Assembly: GCF_900089075.1 (NCBI RefSeq)
Contig: NZ_LT593747.1
Span: 62,001-126,000, forward strand
From: Vaginella massiliensis
GTDB taxonomy: Bacteria; Bacteroidota; Bacteroidia; Flavobacteriales; Weeksellaceae
Length of the DNA stretch: 64,000 bases
Direction of reading: 5' to 3'
Shown here: positions 55,490 through 64,000 of the stretch, piece after piece
How positions within the stretch are numbered: position 1 is the stretch's first letter
Layout: each line of letters opens with the position of its first letter
The notes under the pieces: generated by a model
Seen by the model: only the letters and a program-made list of their open reading frames with translations
Told to the model about the DNA's origin: nothing
The model's database searches: none
Translations under genes and position numbers: made by a program

Positions 55490-56332
55490 ATGCAAGTCAG
55501 AAAAAACTCGGGAGAATTGGTTCCTTTTGATATCAAAAGTCTGAAAAAATCTCTTACTCGATCAGGAGCAAATTCTATTGAAGTTGAGCAGGTTTTAGAC
55601 GGTATAAACAAGGAGTTGTATAATGGGATGACCACCAAAGAATTGTACCAAAAAGCGTTTGAGGGACTGAAGAAGTTTCGCTCGTCTTACGCTGCTCGTT
55701 ACAGTCTGAAGCGTGCCGTAAAAGACTTGGGACCAGAAGGTTATTTTTTCGAAAAATGGATTGCCAAACTTTTTAAAGAACAGGGTTTCGAAACAACTAC
55801 TGGCATCACTGTTCAAGGTACCGCTGTAACCCACGAGATTGATGTGGTTGCTTGCAACGGAAAGGATTTAATTTTTTGCGAATGCAAATTCCGTAACGAT
55901 ATCGATGCCAAAATCAGTGTTACAACGCCCATGTACATTCTTTCTCGATTGAAAGATGTGATGGATAATCCTTACGAATTTTTCGGTTTGCGCATGAAGC
56001 CAACCAAAGGTTTTTTGGTGACCAATGCCTATCTCACCGCAGATTCTATAGCATTTTCTGAGCATTATGGGATAGACCTTATCTCGTGGAATTACCCCGA
56101 AGAGCATAGTATCAAGTTTTTGGTAGATCGCAGTGCGCTGTATCCGCTCACTTGTCTCACGGTGCTCACACCCGAACAAGAAAAGCATATCATGGAAAAA
56201 GGAATAATTTTGGTAAAAGAATTGGTCGCGCAACCAGAAGTTCTACAATCGCTTGATTTAGATCAAAAAACAAGAACGCAAGTTTTGAAAGAAGCCGAAG
56301 ATTTGCTCGATGTTTCTTGTCTTACATGCTAA
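55490..56332 (+). CDS. ATP-cone/Mrr-like nuclease fusion protein
   Basis: 280 aa. Residues 1-90 form an ATP-cone domain (MQVRKNSGELVPFDIKSLKKSL, YAARYSLKRAVKDLGP) like the allosteric region of ribonucleotide reductases and NrdR. Then comes an Mrr-like PD-(D/E)xK nuclease domain: EIDVVACNGKDLIFCECKFR (catalytic Asp and ExK) at about 112-132. A helical tail ends SLDLDQKTRTQVLKEAEDLL. It suggests a nuclease gated by nucleotide level; function untested. It could belong to DNA repair or defence. Confidence 0.85.
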   Translation: MQVRKNSGELVPFDIKSLKKSLTRSGANSIEVEQVLDGINKELYNGMTTKELYQKAFEGLKKFRSSYAARYSLKRAVKDLGPEGYFFEKWIAKLFKEQGFETTTGITVQGTAVTHEIDVVACNGKDLIFCECKFRNDIDAKISVTTPMYILSRLKDVMDNPYEFFGLRMKPTKGFLVTNAYLTADSIAFSEHYGIDLISWNYPEEHSIKFLVDRSALYPLTCLTVLTPEQEKHIMEKGIILVKELVAQPEVLQSLDLDQKTRTQVLKEAEDLLDVSCLTC

Positions 56333-56339
56333 CATTACC

Positions 56340-56801
56340 TTATTTGAAAATCTCGAAACTGTCTTGATGATCGACCCAAAAACTATCGAGGTTGAGCATA
56401 TGCTCTTTAAAAAAACGAATGATGCTTGGCCAATCGCTTTCTCTGAAAACACTCACGTTTTCTAACCGTAGCCTGATGGTTGAAATCGGTTTGCCTTCTG
56501 GTGTAAAGTCCTTTTTAGACCAAATCCAATCCTCACCCAAATAAGAGTTGAGCACTAGGTTGTATTCTTCCAATTGATCCCAAATCATTTCTTGGAAATC
56601 TGGATCTGGATGGGCAATAGTAATGCTGACCTCTGCGTGCTTGTTCTCGACATTTGTTTTGAAATATATGCCTTTGACACCCGTGTTGTAATTGATCCAA
56701 TTGACGCGCTCGCCATTTGCATTAGGATGCAATTTCATAAAAGAACCGTAAGCAGTCCAAAATTCTTTTTTAATCTTTGTAGCTTCTTCTTTCGAGAACA
56801 A
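56340..56801 (-). CDS. DUF4268 domain protein
   Basis: 153 aa. Starts at TTG 56801 (FSKEEATKIKKEFWTAYG); no ATG exists upstream before the -7 element. DUF4268 features KGIYFKTNVENKHAEVSI and a long helical C-terminus (SIIRFFKEHMLNLDSFW). Function unknown; often found as a stand-alone or nuclease-associated domain. It converges on the ATP-cone nuclease, 8 bp apart. Confidence 0.8.
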   Translation of the reverse strand: MFSKEEATKIKKEFWTAYGSFMKLHPNANGERVNWINYNTGVKGIYFKTNVENKHAEVSITIAHPDPDFQEMIWDQLEEYNLVLNSYLGEDWIWSKKDFTPEGKPISTIRLRLENVSVFRESDWPSIIRFFKEHMLNLDSFWVDHQDSFEIFK

Positions 56802-56817
56802 AATATAATGTTTTTTA

Positions 56818-56825
56818 CAAATTTA
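56818..56825 (-). promoter_or_regulatory. -7 element of the DUF4268 gene
   Basis: Minus strand TAAATTTG, 16 bp before the TTG start at 56801; supports TTG use. Confidence 0.5.
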
Positions 56826-56871
56826 GTATTTATTTAAGAAATGCATCAAAAGCTATACAAGTTGAATATCT

Positions 56872-56879
56872 TAAATTTG
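56872..56879 (+). promoter_or_regulatory. -7 element of the TlpA-like gene
   Basis: TAAATTTG, 19 bp before ATG 56898; supports that start over 56841. Confidence 0.5.
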
Positions 56880-56897
56880 AATCAGATACTTTTTAAA

Positions 56898-57365
56898 ATG
56901 AAGAAAATAATCTTTACCATTGGAATGTTGCTGAGTTTCGTGCTGAATGCACAGCAGGTAAAAACGGTGAAATACGAAGCCTTGCCAGAACATTTTAATC
57001 AGAATGATAAACTTACGGTGGTGAATTTTTGGGCGACTTGGTGTGGTCCATGTGTGAATGAAATTCCGTATTTTGTACAGGCAAACGAACGGTTCAAAGA
57101 TCAGGTGAATTTTGTGTATGTATCCCTCGATCAGGCCAAACAATTGCAAAAAGTAGAAGCGTTTGCCAAAAATCAAGACATGACTGGAACATTGTTGTTG
57201 TTGGATGATGCAAAACGCATGAACGAATGGATTCCGGCAATTCATAAGGGATGGCAAGGAAACATCCCGATTACCGTTTTTTACAAAAATGGCGAAAAAC
57301 TTCATTTCCATGGTGAAGAAATCGACCAACAAAGATTAATCGAAAAAATAGAACAATTAAAATAA
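56898..57365 (+). CDS. Exported thioredoxin-like protein (TlpA type)
   Basis: 155 aa from ATG 56898: signal MKKIIFTIGMLLSFVLNAQ, then thioredoxin fold with active site FWATWCGPCVNEIPYF (CxxC), DQAKQLQKVEAF and cis-Pro region GNIPITVFY. Periplasmic thiol oxidoreductase. A second exported thioredoxin-fold gene follows 7 bp later, so they are likely one operon. Confidence 0.9.
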   Translation: MKKIIFTIGMLLSFVLNAQQVKTVKYEALPEHFNQNDKLTVVNFWATWCGPCVNEIPYFVQANERFKDQVNFVYVSLDQAKQLQKVEAFAKNQDMTGTLLLLDDAKRMNEWIPAIHKGWQGNIPITVFYKNGEKLHFHGEEIDQQRLIEKIEQLK

Positions 57366-57372
57366 TGCCACC

Positions 57373-57969
57373 ATGAGAAATTTAGGATTTGCAGTACTAT
57401 TCTTTTTATTGCAATTTACTGTTCAGGCACAATACAAAGTAGGAGATGTGGCAACAGATTTCAGACTGAAAAATATCGACAATACCAGCGTTTCGTTGAG
57501 CGATTTCAAAGAAGCAAAAGGCTTTATTGTGGTGTTTACCTGTAACCATTGCCCTTATGCAAAGGCATACGAAAACCGAATCATTGCGCTCGATAAGCAA
57601 TTCAAAAAAGCAGGATATCCGGTCATCGCGATCAATCCGAACGATCCAGAAGTTCAGCCAGAAGACGGATTCGAGGAAATGAAAATTCGAGCAAAAGAAA
57701 AAGGATTTACCTTTCCGTATTTGTTAGACGAAGGTCAGAAAATTTTCCCACAATATGGAGCGCTCAAAACGCCTCATGTTTACCTGCTGCAAAAACAAGC
57801 AAAAGGCAATGTGGTGAAATACATTGGTGCGATTGATGACAACTACGAAAAAGAGAACGAAGTGTCTGTAAAATATGTAGAAAATGCGGTGAACGCCCTT
57901 TTGCAAGATAAAGCTATCGAAACCGAAAATACGCTCGCCATTGGATGTACCATAAAAGTAAAAAAATAA
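57373..57969 (+). CDS. Exported thioredoxin-family (AhpC/TSA-like) protein
   Basis: 198 aa. Signal MRNLGFAVLFFLLQFTVQAQ; redoxin features YKVGDVATDFRLKNIDN, active site FTCNHCPYAKAYENR (CxxC) and FPQYGALKTPHVYLL. It probably reduces disulfides or peroxides in the periplasm. Cotranscribed with the TlpA-like gene; terminator follows. Confidence 0.9.
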   Translation: MRNLGFAVLFFLLQFTVQAQYKVGDVATDFRLKNIDNTSVSLSDFKEAKGFIVVFTCNHCPYAKAYENRIIALDKQFKKAGYPVIAINPNDPEVQPEDGFEEMKIRAKEKGFTFPYLLDEGQKIFPQYGALKTPHVYLLQKQAKGNVVKYIGAIDDNYEKENEVSVKYVENAVNALLQDKAIETENTLAIGCTIKVKK

Positions 57970-57987
57970 AAACTAAAAAATCAACAC

Positions 57988-58024
57988 ACAAAAGCATCCA
58001 AACGATTTGGATGCTTTTGTTTTT
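57988..58024 (+). terminator. Terminator of the thioredoxin operon
   Basis: Perfect 15-bp stem 57988-58002/58006-58020, triloop, then T-run. Confidence 0.9.
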
Positions 58025-58064
58025 TCTTGTAAGTTTATCTCATGACAATTAAAAAATATTAGCA

Positions 58065-58523
58065 ATGAGAAAAAAAATATATAATCGTAAAGATGTAATC
58101 GAACATTTAATCAACCTGAAAAGAGAAGAAATAAAAGGCTTGGAAGAATCGTATAAAATTTATGCAGAAAGTGCAGATTTAGACGAAGATTCAAGTTTAG
58201 AATTAGACGACTTTGCCCAACAAACCTTATCTACAGAGTCGGCAAGAAATCTTCAGTTGAGAATCGACGCCGAGCGAGAAAAACTAAATCAATTCATCAA
58301 TCTTCGACCAGAATTGGTCAACGAAATCACAGAAGGCAATGTGGTGCTTACAGACAAGGTGAATTTTGTGATCGGCATGGCATTCAAAGATTTCGAGTGG
58401 GAGGGAAAACGATTTGTCGGAATCAGTACCAAAGCCCCTATTTTCGAAGCTTTGGTAGGCAAACGAGCAGGCGATCAAGTGCAATTCCATGATATTGTCT
58501 ATAACATCGAACAAATATTATAA
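58065..58523 (+). CDS. GreA/GreB C-terminal-like protein
   Basis: 152 aa. N-terminal helical region with acidic patch (LDEDSSLELDDFAQQ) and a C-terminal FKBP-like domain (ITEGNVVLTDKVNFVIGMAF, APIFEALVGKRAGDQVQF, IVYNIEQIL) matching Gre/Rnk-type proteins. It may bind RNA polymerase. It lacks the classic GreA coiled-coil tip length. The stop is 3 bp before the MBL gene. Confidence 0.75.
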   Translation: MRKKIYNRKDVIEHLINLKREEIKGLEESYKIYAESADLDEDSSLELDDFAQQTLSTESARNLQLRIDAEREKLNQFINLRPELVNEITEGNVVLTDKVNFVIGMAFKDFEWEGKRFVGISTKAPIFEALVGKRAGDQVQFHDIVYNIEQIL

Positions 58524-58526
58524 ACA

Positions 58527-59426
58527 ATGAACAAAATACATGTTGTTGATCTACACTTCTTAGGAGAAAAACATGCCATAGGCGCGTTTCTAATCGAGTC
58601 GAAGGTCGGCCCAATTCTCATCGAAACTGGTCCCGAAACCACCTATGAAATGCTCTGTAAAGGAGTAGAGGCAAAGGGTTTCAAAATACAAGATATTCAA
58701 CATGTTTTATTGACACACATCCACTTCGATCACGCTGGAGCTGCATGGAAGTTGGCACAGCACGGCGCCACAATCTATGTGCATCCTGTGGGCTTGCCTC
58801 ATCTTGCAAATCCAGAAAAATTATGGAATTCGGCTGCCTTAATTTATGGCGATCAGATGGATTGCTTGTGGGGAGCGATGAAACCAATTCCAGAAAAACA
58901 GTTGGTCGGAGTGGACGATGGCGAAGAATTGGATTTTGACGATGTGAAAATCAACGTGCTTTACACGCCTGGACACGCCGTGCATCACAACGCATACCAG
59001 TACGAAGATGTAATTTTTACTGGCGATGTTGCAGGGGTGAAAATAGGCGATGGGCCAGTAGTCGCTCCTTGTCCGCCACCTGATATCAACATAGAACTTT
59101 GGAAATCTTCTATCGAGAAAATAAGAAATGCAAAGCCTCGAATGCTCTACCTTACGCATTTTTCCGAGCAACTCAATCCCGATTTATTGTTATCCGAATT
59201 GAGCATGACATTGGACAAATGGGCGAGTTTTATCAAGCCGTTTTATGATCGTCAAACTCCTGCAGATCAAATTGTTCCAGTATTTATGGAGTTTGTTCAG
59301 AATGATTTACGGTCGAAAGGATTGGACGAACACGACATTCAAGTTTACGAATACGCTAACCCAAGTTGGATGTCGGTAAACGGATTGCTGAGGTATTGGA
59401 AACTCAAAGATCAAGGACGTCTATAA
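58527..59426 (+). CDS. MBL-fold metallo-hydrolase
   Basis: 299 aa. Zinc motifs LLTHIHFDHAGAAW (HxHxDH), VLYTPGHAVHHNAY, FTGDVAGV and YLTHFSEQL. It resembles the broad MBL hydrolase group; substrate unknown. Cotranscribed with the GreA-like gene. Confidence 0.88.
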   Translation: MNKIHVVDLHFLGEKHAIGAFLIESKVGPILIETGPETTYEMLCKGVEAKGFKIQDIQHVLLTHIHFDHAGAAWKLAQHGATIYVHPVGLPHLANPEKLWNSAALIYGDQMDCLWGAMKPIPEKQLVGVDDGEELDFDDVKINVLYTPGHAVHHNAYQYEDVIFTGDVAGVKIGDGPVVAPCPPPDINIELWKSSIEKIRNAKPRMLYLTHFSEQLNPDLLLSELSMTLDKWASFIKPFYDRQTPADQIVPVFMEFVQNDLRSKGLDEHDIQVYEYANPSWMSVNGLLRYWKLKDQGRL

Positions 59427-59432
59427 AAAATT

Positions 59433-59462
59433 AAAGCTGTTCATTTCGAACAGCTTTGTTGT
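59433..59462. terminator. Bidirectional terminator
   Basis: Perfect 10-bp stem 59433-59442/59448-59457. It lies between convergent MBL and nitronate monooxygenase genes. Confidence 0.8.
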
Positions 59463-60403
59463 TAAATATCCATCAGCCTATTTTTCGCTTGTTGATATTC
59501 TTTCAAAAGATTATCAAAAACCTGATCTACCGATAAGATTTCTTTAATCAACGAACTTACTTGTCCGATTTCCAATTCACCTTCTTCCAAATCTCCTTCA
59601 AACATTCCGCGTTTTGCTCTTCTTTTACCGAGTAACGCAACCAATTCATCTTTGGTCGCACCGTTTTCGTAGGCCTGTTGCACCTCTTCGAAGAATTTAT
59701 TTTTGATGAGTCTTACTGGGGCAAGTTCCTTTAGGGTCAAAAGAGTGTCACCCTCATTCGCTTTTACGATTTCATTTTTGAATAAATCATGAGCTGAAGA
59801 CTCAAAAGTAGCGGCAAAGCGAGACCCAATCTGCACTCCATCTGCACCTAAAGCCAGCGCTGCAGCTATTTGTGAACCATGTCCAATGCCACCAGCAGCA
59901 ATTACTGGGATGTCAATATTTTGTACAACATTGGGTATGAGGCACAAAGTGGTAGTTTCTTCTCTACCATTATGTCCGCCAGCTTCAAAACCTTCTGCAA
60001 CAACAGCGTCTACGCCAGCCTCCTGAGATTTCAAGGCAAATTTTGCACTACTCACGACATGAGCTACTTTTATTCCTTCAGTTTTCAGGTGTTGAGTCCA
60101 GGTTTTTGGATTTCCAGCTGATGTGAAAACGATTTTGACTCCTTCTTGTATGATGATTTCCATGATTTCTTCTATATTCGGATAAAGCATCGGTACATTC
60201 ACGCCAAAAGGCTTGTCGGTTGCTTGCTTGCATTTTTGGATATGCTCTCGCAATGTGTTAGGATACATACTTCCCGCTCCGATAAGTCCCAATCCACCCC
60301 GATTTGATACGGCTGAGGCGAGCTTCCAACCCGAATTCCAAATCATTCCTCCCTGTACTATCGGGTATTTTATCTTAAATAATGCTGTGATTCTTGTATT
60401 CAT
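59462..60403 (-). CDS. Nitronate monooxygenase
   Basis: 313 aa TIM-barrel flavoprotein of the 2-nitropropane dioxygenase family: YPIVQGGMIWNSG (FMN), KPFGVNVPMLYP, VAEGFEAGGHNGREE, IAAGGIGHGSQIAAALALGADGVQIGSRF (phosphate loop). It oxidises nitronates, often detoxifying propionate-3-nitronate. Single gene. Confidence 0.93.
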   Translation of the reverse strand: MNTRITALFKIKYPIVQGGMIWNSGWKLASAVSNRGGLGLIGAGSMYPNTLREHIQKCKQATDKPFGVNVPMLYPNIEEIMEIIIQEGVKIVFTSAGNPKTWTQHLKTEGIKVAHVVSSAKFALKSQEAGVDAVVAEGFEAGGHNGREETTTLCLIPNVVQNIDIPVIAAGGIGHGSQIAAALALGADGVQIGSRFAATFESSAHDLFKNEIVKANEGDTLLTLKELAPVRLIKNKFFEEVQQAYENGATKDELVALLGKRRAKRGMFEGDLEEGELEIGQVSSLIKEILSVDQVFDNLLKEYQQAKNRLMDI

Positions 60404-60572
60404 TTTGTTAAATTAGTTCGTTAAAAATACTCATTTTTATTTATTTCGAAATAGCCTTATTGGGGTCGAAATATGACAGTTTGACTTTGGCAAATTTTTT
60501 GATAGTGACAGCCAAAGAGTATGAAAGATTTTTAATTGAAATATTTAACCGAATTTTATAAACAGAAAATAT

Positions 60573-60794
60573 ATGTATTGGACGTTAGAATTAGCATCGT
60601 ATCTGAGTGATGCGCCTTGGCCAGCAACAAAAGACGAATTGATCGATTATGCCATTCGTACTGGAGCTCCTTTGGAAGTTGTAGAAAACCTTCAATCTAT
60701 TGAAGATGAGGGAGATTCTTATGAGAGCATCGAAGAGATTTGGCCAGATTATCCAACGGATGATGATTTCCTTTGGAACGAAGATGAGTATTAA
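60573..60794 (+). CDS. DUF2795 domain protein
   Basis: 73 aa, very acidic C-terminus (SYESIEEIWPDYPTDDDFLWNEDEY). MYWTLELASYLSDAPWPATKDELIDYAIRTGAP is the DUF2795 domain. Function unknown; highly conserved among flavobacteria as far as I recall. Followed by its own terminator, then secA with its own promoter. Confidence 0.75.
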   Translation: MYWTLELASYLSDAPWPATKDELIDYAIRTGAPLEVVENLQSIEDEGDSYESIEEIWPDYPTDDDFLWNEDEY

Positions 60795-60800
60795 AATGTG

Positions 60801-60824
60801 AAAAGCCCAAGAAAGGGCTTTTTT
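60801..60824 (+). terminator. Terminator before secA
   Basis: 8-bp stem 60801-60808 with 60815-60822, then T-run. Confidence 0.75.
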
Positions 60825-60850
60825 CTATCATAATATTGCCTGAATTTTCA

Positions 60851-60879
60851 TTGAACTTTAAAGGTTTAATGTATATTTG
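60851..60879 (+). promoter_or_regulatory. secA promoter
   Basis: -33 TTG (60851-60853), 18-bp spacer, -7 TATATTTG (60872-60879). The 5' leader to ATG 60925 is about 40 bases. Confidence 0.75.
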
Positions 60880-60924
60880 TCACGCATAAAAAGTGGGTGA
60901 TTTGCCCAAAATACAATAGAGAAT

Positions 60925-63900
60925 ATGAGTATATTAGACAAAATACTGAAAGGTTTTCTTGGCGATAAGAATGCAAAAGACGTAAAAGAATTACAAAAAT
61001 ATGTCGATCGTGCAAATGCAACTTACGAATCGTTGAAAACCTTGAGTCATGACGAATTGAGAAACAAAACGGTTGAATTCAAAAATAAAATACAAGAAGC
61101 TACTGCCGATTACAGAGCTCAAATAGAACAGCTAAAAAAAGAGGTTGAAGAGATCGAAGATTTTGATCAGAAAGAAGTTCTCTACAACAAAATAGATGAA
61201 ATCAACAAACAATCTTATAAAGTAGAAGAAAAAGTTCTTGCCGAAATCTTACCAGAAGCATTCGCTGTAATGCGAGATACTGGTCGTCGATTTTCAGAAA
61301 ACAAAGAGATTGTGGTATCGCTTACAGAATTCGATAAGCAGGTTGCTTCAAGAAAAACCAACGTGCAAATTGACGAAGCTAACGGCAAGTCGATCTGGAG
61401 CAACACTTGGGATGCAGCTGGTAAATTGGTGACTTGGGACATGATCCATTATGATGTGCAATTCATTGGTGGGGCTGCCTTACACTTAGGTCGAATTGCA
61501 GAGATGCAAACGGGTGAAGGTAAAACCTTGGTGGCAACCCTACCCGTATACCTGAATGCGCTTACTGGTCGCGGTGTTCACTTGGTTACCGTAAACGATT
61601 ATTTAGCAAAACGTGACTCGGCTTGGATGGCTCCAATTTTTGAATTTCATGGTTTGAGTATTGACTGTATCGACAACCATCAGCCCAATTCAGAAGGTAG
61701 AAGAAATGCTTACCGTTGCGACATTGTCTATGGTACCAACAATGAATTTGGTTTCGACTATTTGCGCGATAATATGGCATCTACGCCAGACGCCCTTGTG
61801 CAACGCGAGCTCAATTTTGCCATTGTCGATGAGGTCGATTCGGTTTTGATCGATGATGCTCGTACTCCATTGATTATCTCTGGACCCGTTCCGCAAGGAG
61901 ATCGTCATGAATTTGATGTATTGAAACCAAAAATCGAAAGATTATACCATATCCAACGCGAAGAATTAGGAAAAACCCTGAACGAAGCAAAAAAATTATT
62001 TGCAGAAGGAAATTTGAAAGACGGTGGTTACAAATTATTCCAAGTTTATAGAGGATTACCAAAATACAAACCTTTGATCAAATTCTTGTCACAAGAAGGG
62101 GTAAGAGCACAATTACAAAAGACAGAAGGGCATTTCATTGCCGATAATAATCGCGAAATGCACAAAGTAGATAAGCATCTGTATTTTGCAATTGATGAAA
62201 AAAATAATCAGTCTGACCTGACAGATAAAGGAATTGAATACCTATCTAAAGGAATGGAGGACGATCAATTCTTCATCTTGCCAGATGTTTCGACCGAGTT
62301 GGCAAAAATCGAAAATTCTGGTTTGTCGAAAGAAGAAATCGTATTGAAAAAAGAGGAATTCTTCCGAAATTATTCAATCAAATCAGAACGCATTCATTCA
62401 TTAAACCAATTATTAAAAGCCTATACCTTATTCGAAAAAGACATCGAATATGTGGTCATGGACGGTGAGGTGAAGATCGTTGACGAACAAACTGGGCGCA
62501 TCATGGACGGTCGCCGTTATTCAGACGGATTACACCAAGCATTAGAAGCCAAGGAGAATGTGAAAATCGAAGCTGCAACCCAAACTTTTGCAACCATTAC
62601 CTTGCAAAACTATTTCCGTATGTACAACAAACTGGCTGGGATGACAGGTACTGCCGAGACAGAAGCGGGAGAGTTTTGGGAAATTTATAAATTGGATGTT
62701 GTGTCGATTCCGACCAATCGCCCAATTGCTCGTCAAGACAAAAACGATTTGGTTTTCAAAACCAATCGAGAAAAATATAAAGCAGTTATCGAAGAAATAG
62801 AGCGATTAGCAAAAGTAGATAATCGGCCTGTATTGGTTGGTACTACCAATGTAGAGGTGTCCGAATTGCTTTCTAAAGCCTTAAAATTAAGAGGAATTCC
62901 TCACAATGTATTGAATGCTAAATTGCACAAAAAAGAAGCCGATATCGTGTCAGAAGCTGGTCGCCCAGGAACTGTAACCATTGCCACAAATATGGCGGGA
63001 CGTGGTACCGACATCAAACTCACCGATGAAGTGAAAAACCATGGCGGTTTGGCAATCATTGGTACAGAGCGTCACGACTCTCGACGTGTAGACCGTCAGT
63101 TACGAGGGCGGGCAGGGCGTCAAGGCGATCCAGGTTCATCGCAATTCTTCGTATCTTTAGAAGATCCATTGATGCGATTGTTCGGGTCTGAAAGAATTGC
63201 CAAATTGATGGACCGTATGGGGCATAAAGAAGGCGAAGTCATCGAGCATTCGATGATTACAAAATCTATCGAGCGTGCCCAGAAAAAAGTAGAAGAAAAC
63301 AACTTTGGTATCCGTAAACGCTTATTAGAGTACGACGATGTCATGAACAAACAGCGAGAAGTGATTTATAAACGTCGTAAAAATGCCTTATTTGGCGAAC
63401 GATTAGGTGTCGACATTGCCAATATGATTTACGATGTTGCAGCAGCTGTTGTGCGCGAAAACAAAGACATGGAGAGCTATGCCGATTTCGAGTTGGATTT
63501 GATTAAATACTTCACCATGGGAAGTCCGGTGACTGAGGATGAATTCAAATCGATGAACGTTCGCAACCTGACAGACAAAGTTTACGAAGCAGCATTATTA
63601 GACTACAAAAATCGTAAAGACTACTTAATGGATACTGCTTATCCTGTGATTGCAAATGTGTACGAAAATCAAGGGAATATTTTCTCTAGAATTCAGGTGC
63701 CGTTTACCGATGGTCTTCGCACGATTACGATTTTGACAGACCTCAAAGAATCTTATGAGTCTCATTGCAAATCATTGATTCGTGATTTTGAGAAAAATAT
63801 AGTTTTGAGCCTGATCGATGAAAATTGGAAAGAGCACTTGCGCGATGTGGATGATCTGAGAAGAACATCACAAAATGCAACCTACGAGCAAAAAGACCCG

Positions 63901-64000
63901 TTGGTAGTTTACAAACAAGAATCGTTCTATATCTTCCAAAGAATGTTGGATACGCTGAACAAAGAAGTGGTTTCGTTCTTGTTCAAAGGCGAGTTGCCAC
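60925..64000 (+). CDS. secA: Preprotein translocase SecA, 3'-truncated by window edge
   Basis: First 1025 codons, open to the window end. Motifs: [18 protein letters not shown] (Walker A), [49 protein letters not shown] (Walker B), [30 protein letters not shown] and [30 protein letters not shown] (helicase VI). It is the ATPase motor that pushes signal-peptide proteins through SecYEG. Insertion of about 65 residues near 340-410 compared with E. coli is usual in Bacteroidota SecA. Intact in the visible part. Confidence 0.98.
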   Translation, partial: MSILDKILKGFLGDKNAKDVKELQKYVDRANATYESLKTLSHDELRNKTVEFKNKIQEATADYRAQIEQLKKEVEEIEDFDQKEVLYNKIDEINKQSYKVEEKVLAEILPEAFAVMRDTGRRFSENKEIVVSLTEFDKQVASRKTNVQIDEANGKSIWSNTWDAAGKLVTWDMIHYDVQFIGGAALHLGRIAEMQTGEGKTLVATLPVYLNALTGRGVHLVTVNDYLAKRDSAWMAPIFEFHGLSIDCIDNHQPNSEGRRNAYRCDIVYGTNNEFGFDYLRDNMASTPDALVQRELNFAIVDEVDSVLIDDARTPLIISGPVPQGDRHEFDVLKPKIERLYHIQREELGKTLNEAKKLFAEGNLKDGGYKLFQVYRGLPKYKPLIKFLSQEGVRAQLQKTEGHFIADNNREMHKVDKHLYFAIDEKNNQSDLTDKGIEYLSKGMEDDQFFILPDVSTELAKIENSGLSKEEIVLKKEEFFRNYSIKSERIHSLNQLLKAYTLFEKDIEYVVMDGEVKIVDEQTGRIMDGRRYSDGLHQALEAKENVKIEAATQTFATITLQNYFRMYNKLAGMTGTAETEAGEFWEIYKLDVVSIPTNRPIARQDKNDLVFKTNREKYKAVIEEIERLAKVDNRPVLVGTTNVEVSELLSKALKLRGIPHNVLNAKLHKKEADIVSEAGRPGTVTIATNMAGRGTDIKLTDEVKNHGGLAIIGTERHDSRRVDRQLRGRAGRQGDPGSSQFFVSLEDPLMRLFGSERIAKLMDRMGHKEGEVIEHSMITKSIERAQKKVEENNFGIRKRLLEYDDVMNKQREVIYKRRKNALFGERLGVDIANMIYDVAAAVVRENKDMESYADFELDLIKYFTMGSPVTEDEFKSMNVRNLTDKVYEAALLDYKNRKDYLMDTAYPVIANVYENQGNIFSRIQVPFTDGLRTITILTDLKESYESHCKSLIRDFEKNIVLSLIDENWKEHLRDVDDLRRTSQNATYEQKDPLVVYKQESFYIFQRMLDTLNKEVVSFLFKGELP

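Overview
The window looks like chromosomal DNA from a low-GC member of the Bacteroidota, class Flavobacteriia, probably a Weeksellaceae-type organism; the genus is my guess. The evidence is the Bacteroidota promoter element TAnnTTTG sitting a few bases before many starts, a type IX secretion sorting domain on a secreted protease, many lipoproteins of the MKK...SC type, and typical flavobacterial families (DUF4294, DUF4268, DUF4199, VF530, baeRF3, DUF2795, LuxE-like acyltransferase).

Layout. (1) 1-17.6 kb is accessory: small lipoproteins, PH/DUF3592-like membrane proteins, a DUF417 protein, an SPFH protein, an Ivy-like lysozyme-inhibitor lipoprotein, a baeRF3 protein, an FAD oxidoreductase, an Mrr-type nuclease and an M28 peptidase. 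Broken genes are mixed in. From 1.38 to 3.55 kb four consecutive genes carry frameshifts, nonsense codons or truncations. A structured, pseudoknot-capable segment lies at 7.58-7.93 kb before the SPFH gene. (2) 17.7-31.4 kb holds a Lys-C-like secreted protease, PepD, an ECF sigma factor with a 46-aa follower, a DUF4294-pfkA-gapA operon, an M42 peptidase, a TsaC/YciO-like protein, YaaA, and a phosphoesterase/outer-membrane-barrel gene split by one nonsense codon. (3) 31.5-41.1 kb is housekeeping: tex, a thioesterase, an RsmB-like methyltransferase, the rlmH-CPBP-rdgB-rnz operon, BrkB, a K+ channel and a TIGR01777 protein. (4) 41.5-43.1 kb is a heavily degraded DUF3857/transglutaminase-type pseudogene. 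(5) 43-48.8 kb holds a LuxE-like protein, a Na/Pi cotransporter, tRNA-Thr/Tyr/Thr, mtnN with a 31-aa coupled upstream ORF, tRNA-Ser, a kinase-like protein and VF530. (6) 48.9-64 kb holds sbcD, asnA (antisense between sbcD and sbcC), sbcC, PhnA, an ATP-cone/nuclease fusion, two thioredoxin-fold proteins, a GreA-like protein, an MBL hydrolase, a nitronate monooxygenase, a DUF2795 protein and secA, which runs off the window.

The most interesting item is the asnA leader (51160-51360, minus strand). A consensus Bacteroidota promoter is followed by a 28-codon ORF with seven Asn codons, then a perfect 11-bp terminator hairpin with a U-tract just before asnA, with a possible competing antiterminator pairing. 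This is the layout of ribosome-mediated attenuation, here sensing the product of the downstream enzyme. Secondary items are the structured segment before the SPFH gene, an orphan terminator at 33.81 kb implying a short RNA, the ATG-TGA coupled micro-ORF before mtnN, and the nonsense-interrupted phosphoesterase-barrel gene whose phosphoesterase motifs are already degenerate.

All assignments come from reading the sequence. No database search was run.
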